Shown here piece after piece: positions 61,495 to 64,000 of a stretch of 64,000 bases of DNA (position 1 is its first letter; each line of letters starts with the position of its first letter). The stretch comes from Ga0077555 sp963746315 (GTDB lineage: Bacteria > Pseudomonadota > Alphaproteobacteria > Rhizobiales > Hyphomicrobiaceae), in NCBI GenBank assembly GCA_963746315.1, contig CAVVAR010000002.1, positions 96,277 through 160,276 on the forward strand. Direction: 5' to 3'. A program made the position numbers and the translations under genes. The notes beneath the pieces are model-generated. The model did not search any database. It was given only the letters and a program-made list of their open reading frames with translations, and was not told the DNA's origin.

Positions 61495-63130
61495 TCAAGC
61501 GGCTTGGCTGACCACCGCGCCTGCTGGGCGCCAGTTCCACGGCAACAACTCGTCGAGCTTCGACGCCGGGTGGTCGGCAATGCGCGCGAGCACGTCGGCC
61601 AGCCACGCCTGCGGGTCGATGTCGTTCATCTTCGCCGTGACGATGAGGCTGTACATGGCGGCGGCGCGCGTGCCCCCGCGATCCGAACCGGCAAAGAGCC
61701 ACGACTTTCTTCCGAGTGCGATACCGCGCAGCGCCCGCTCGGCGGCATTGTTGCTCAGACAGATACGGCCGTCGTCAAGGAACCGCGTGAACGCGGGCCA
61801 GCGCTTCAGCATGTAGTCCATGGCCTTGGCGAGATCGCTACCGCGCGAGAGCTTCGGCCGCTCGGCGCGCATGCGAGCTTCCATCTCGTCGACGAGAGCG
61901 CGGCTCAGTTCCTGTCGAACGGCGCGGCGCTCGTCGGCGCTTTTGCCATTGATGCCGCGCTCGATCTCGAACAGCCGATCCATACGCTGCACGATTTCAA
62001 GCGCCAGGGGCGAGGTCGGCATCGGCACCTTGCCTTCAGCCTTGCGGCGGGCGCTGGCCTCGACGTCGGCGAGAGCGAAGAACGGACGGCGCGCATGCGC
62101 CCAGCAGCCCGCTTCCAGGATCAGGCCCGGCTTGCGATCGATGGCATACAGGCGATTGTACCCGGCATAGGCGTCGGCCTGGAGCACGCCAGACCAGCGG
62201 GTGAGATGCGCCTCGACATGCGCGCCGCCGCGATCGCGCGAGTAGTAGAACATGGCCGCAGGTGGAGCGCCGCCGCCGAACGGGCGATCATCGCGCACGT
62301 AGACCCAGCATCTGCCGGTATGGGTCTTGCCCTTGGCCAGCACGGGGACCGTGGTGTCATCACCGTGCAATCGGTTGGCAGCGAAGACGTGCGTCTCGAC
62401 GCGCCTGAGCAGCGGCTCCAGCACCGCGCAACCGGCACCGACCTGATCGGCGAGTGTCGACACGCTGAAAGGCACACCCTCGCGGCCGTAGCGCTCCGCC
62501 TGCCGGTTTAAGGGCTGGTGCTGACCGAACTTCTCGAACAGCAGCATGGCCATCAGGTTCGGCCCAGCCCAGCCACGCGGCGTGACGTGGAACGGCGCGG
62601 GCGGCTCGCTGATCTTCTCGCAATCCCGACAGGTCATCTTCTCGCGTACGTGCTGGATGACCTTCCACCGGCGCGGGACCACCTCCAGCGTCTCGGTGAC
62701 GGTCTCGCCGAGCTTACGCAGGCGCGCGCCGCCGCAGCACTCGCAGGTCGTGGGCGAAGGAACGACGACGCGCTCGCGCGGCAGGTGCGTCGGGGAACGG
62801 CTGTCGTGACGGGCGCCTGCGCGTAAACGGCGCGACGTTCGTCGTCCTGGCGGCAGCGCGCTCGGCGGCGATCTCGTCCTCGGTGGCAGCCGGCTCCAGC
62901 TCTTCGAGATCCAGCTCCATCTGATCGAGGAGGCGCGCCGTACGCTCCGAGCGCGGCCCGTAGATCCGCCGATTGAGCTTGGCGATCTCGAGGTTCTGAC
63001 GTGCGATCGTCGCTGCATCGTCGGCGGCCTTGGCACGGGCCAGCGCCAGCTCGGCCTCGATACGCGCGGCGCGATCGCGCTCGGCAGCCAGTGCCGCTCT
63101 CAGCGCCTCGATGTCGGAGGTCGAATCCAT
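61495..63130 (-). pseudogene. tnpC: tnpC (IS66 transposase) with a frameshift
   Basis: The N-terminal frame begins MDSTSDIEALRAALAAERDR at 63130 and includes the leucine-zipper region and KLNRRIYGPRSERTARLLDQ. It reads into FTRRRPSRQPFPD and then would end in an unrelated tail. The DDE frame resumes at HLPRERVVVPSPTTCECCGG and continues through TCRDCEKIS, LHGDDTTVPVLA (first Asp), LQADAYAGYNRL (second Asp) and LSNNAAERALRG (Glu). An extra base at about 62788-62791 explains the break, since one deletion restores FPEHLPRERV. Confidence 0.85.
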
Positions 63131-63178
63131 ACAACGAGAGAATCACAGAGCGTCCTGCATCGCTCGCACAATGTGCAG

Positions 63179-63526
63179 CTATCCCGCGCGTTCCGGGCGG
63201 AATGTGTGAACCGGGTTACGCCAGTCGATCCCGTCGAGCATGTAGGCCAGCTGCGCGGATGATATCGATACGCTGCCGCTGGCGACCGCCGGCCAAACGA
63301 ACCGGCCGCGCTCCAACCTCTTGGCATAGAGCGAGAGCCCGAGTCCGTCGTGCCAGAGGATCTTGATCAGGTCGCCACGCGCCCCGCGAAACACGAAGAG
63401 ATCGCCGGCGAATGGATCACGGCCGAGCGTCTCCTGCACCTGCAGCGCCAGCCCGTTCATGCCGCGCCGCATGTCGGTGCGCCCGACCGAGAGCCACACG
63501 CGCACGCCCGACGGCACCGGGATCAT
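63179..63526 (-). CDS. tnpB: TnpB of IS66 (Orf2 family)
   Basis: A 115-aa protein with family strings VRVWLSVGRTDMRRGMNGLA, VFRGARGDLIKILWHDGLGL and ERGRFVWPAV. It is required for IS66 transposition by an unclear mechanism. Its start overlaps the tnpA stop by four bases (ATGA). Intact. Confidence 0.93.
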   Translation of the reverse strand: MIPVPSGVRVWLSVGRTDMRRGMNGLALQVQETLGRDPFAGDLFVFRGARGDLIKILWHDGLGLSLYAKRLERGRFVWPAVASGSVSISSAQLAYMLDGIDWRNPVHTFRPERAG

Positions 63527-63915
63527 CGCTTCCTCAGCACGTCGAGAACGCGCTTCAAAGCACGGCCGTCGAAGCTCGATCCGACGCGGATGCGGCAATC
63601 GCCGCCGACCTCGATCTCGATGGTGTCCGAATGAGCGGGCGCCGGACGCGTAGCGCCCTCTCGCTCCGGCTCTGAGGTTATCGTCACAGGCACGAGCCCG
63701 CCCGACGACCCTGGGGTCGGCGAACCCGACTTCTCCGCCAGCCGGCGCCAGCGGAAGACCTGGTTGGCATTGACGTCGTACTGGCGCGCCACGATCGAGA
63801 CCGACGACCCAGGCAGGTATGTCGCCGCCACGATCTCGCGCTTCAGCGCCGCTGACCAGCGCTTGTTCCGACGTCGCTTCGCGCCATTTGTGTCCACATC
63901 CGACATTGTGGGCAC
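63523..63915 (-). CDS. tnpA: TnpA of IS66 (Orf1, HTH type)
   Basis: A 130-aa protein with a helix-turn-helix (RWSAALKREIVAATYLPGSS and VARQYDVNANQVFRWRRLAE) and the C-terminal GGDCRIRVGSSFDGRALKRVLDVLR found in IS66 Orf1. The start may be MSDVD three codons later. Intact. The upstream end of the element lies beyond the window. Confidence 0.92.
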   Translation of the reverse strand: MPTMSDVDTNGAKRRRNKRWSAALKREIVAATYLPGSSVSIVARQYDVNANQVFRWRRLAEKSGSPTPGSSGGLVPVTITSEPEREGATRPAPAHSDTIEIEVGGDCRIRVGSSFDGRALKRVLDVLRKR

Positions 63916-64000
63916 TTCCTCACTCGCGTTGATCCAAGACGAGCGTGGAAGACTTGATCAGGGATCGAGCCTCGACAAGGCGGTGCCCACCGGAGGAAGA

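Larger units (their letters stand above)
61459..64000 (-). mobile_element. IS66-family insertion sequence, partial
   Basis: An element carrying tnpA, tnpB and tnpC in the canonical IS66 order on the minus strand. The left boundary is suggested by GTAAGCC at 61459, similar to the GTAAGCG-type IS66 end, but no matching right end occurs before the window stops, so the target duplication cannot be checked. TnpC is frameshifted, so this copy may be unable to transpose on its own. Confidence 0.8.

Overview
The window is GC-rich chromosomal DNA from an alphaproteobacterium, most likely of the order Hyphomicrobiales (Rhizobiales). This rests on the SUF operon layout, a petABC cytochrome bc1 operon, a Usg-family protein, groESL with a CIRCE operator, HWE-type histidine kinases, TAXI-type TRAP transport and EcfG-like promoter motifs. 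No species can be named from the sequence alone. No plasmid, phage or CRISPR locus is visible.

Layout. 1-4.2 kb: the downstream part of a SUF Fe-S assembly operon (sufC, a small membrane protein, sufD, sufS, sufT), tightly spaced or overlapping. 4.2-7.9 kb (minus strand): a small IEGGR-tail protein, an FKBP isomerase, a DMT transporter, and an MFS exporter overlapping trmL. 8.2-11.0 kb: petABC. Two near-identical IS630-family elements lie head to tail exactly in the petC stop codon, between petC and its terminator. 13.4-18.1 kb (minus): pncB, a small secreted protein, groEL, groES with a CIRCE/sigma70 promoter, and an H-NS-like gene. 18.5-35.7 kb: a metabolic accessory block with usg, a DUF3604/PHP protein, Nudix, a CMD-family protein, tRNA-Ser(GCU), an M81 peptidase, a divergent PanB-like protein with an FAD oxidase, a TAXI TRAP permease and binding protein, an Asp/Glu-racemase-like protein with an LLM flavin monooxygenase, an alpha/beta hydrolase and an M20 peptidase. 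Palindromic repeats sit in two of its gaps (30.3-30.5 and 33.86-34.09 kb). 35.8-38.6 kb: a shortened KdpD-type kinase and its regulator without kdpFABC, plus a small membrane protein. 38.7-47.2 kb: SDR, ketopantoate-reductase-like, anmK, tyrS followed by a free-standing S4 domain that resembles its C-terminus, DUF1353, DUF3597 and acyl-CoA dehydrogenase genes. 47.6-55.5 kb: tRNA-Pro(GGG), a GT39 membrane glycosyltransferase, and a sensory cluster of two complete HWE kinases, one kinase remnant, a single-domain response regulator and two small genes, with EcfG-like promoter motifs. 55.8-61.1 kb: an AtzH/AtzE-like pair, a second H-NS-like gene, a TPR protein and an orphan. 61.5-64.0 kb: an IS66-family element running off the end, with a frameshifted tnpC.

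How the parts work together. The core modules (SUF, bc1, GroESL, TyrS) are ordinary. The accessory block pairs tripartite uptake with enzymes acting on C-N or amide substrates, so an uncharacterised catabolic route for a small nitrogenous carboxylate is plausible but unproven. The most unusual points are the tandem IS630 insertion that preserves the petC stop codon, the S4-domain duplication, the 37-bp hairpin array, the PanB-fold protein that appears to lack PanB metal ligands, the racemase-fold protein lacking its second Cys, and the possible stress-regulated HWE cluster.
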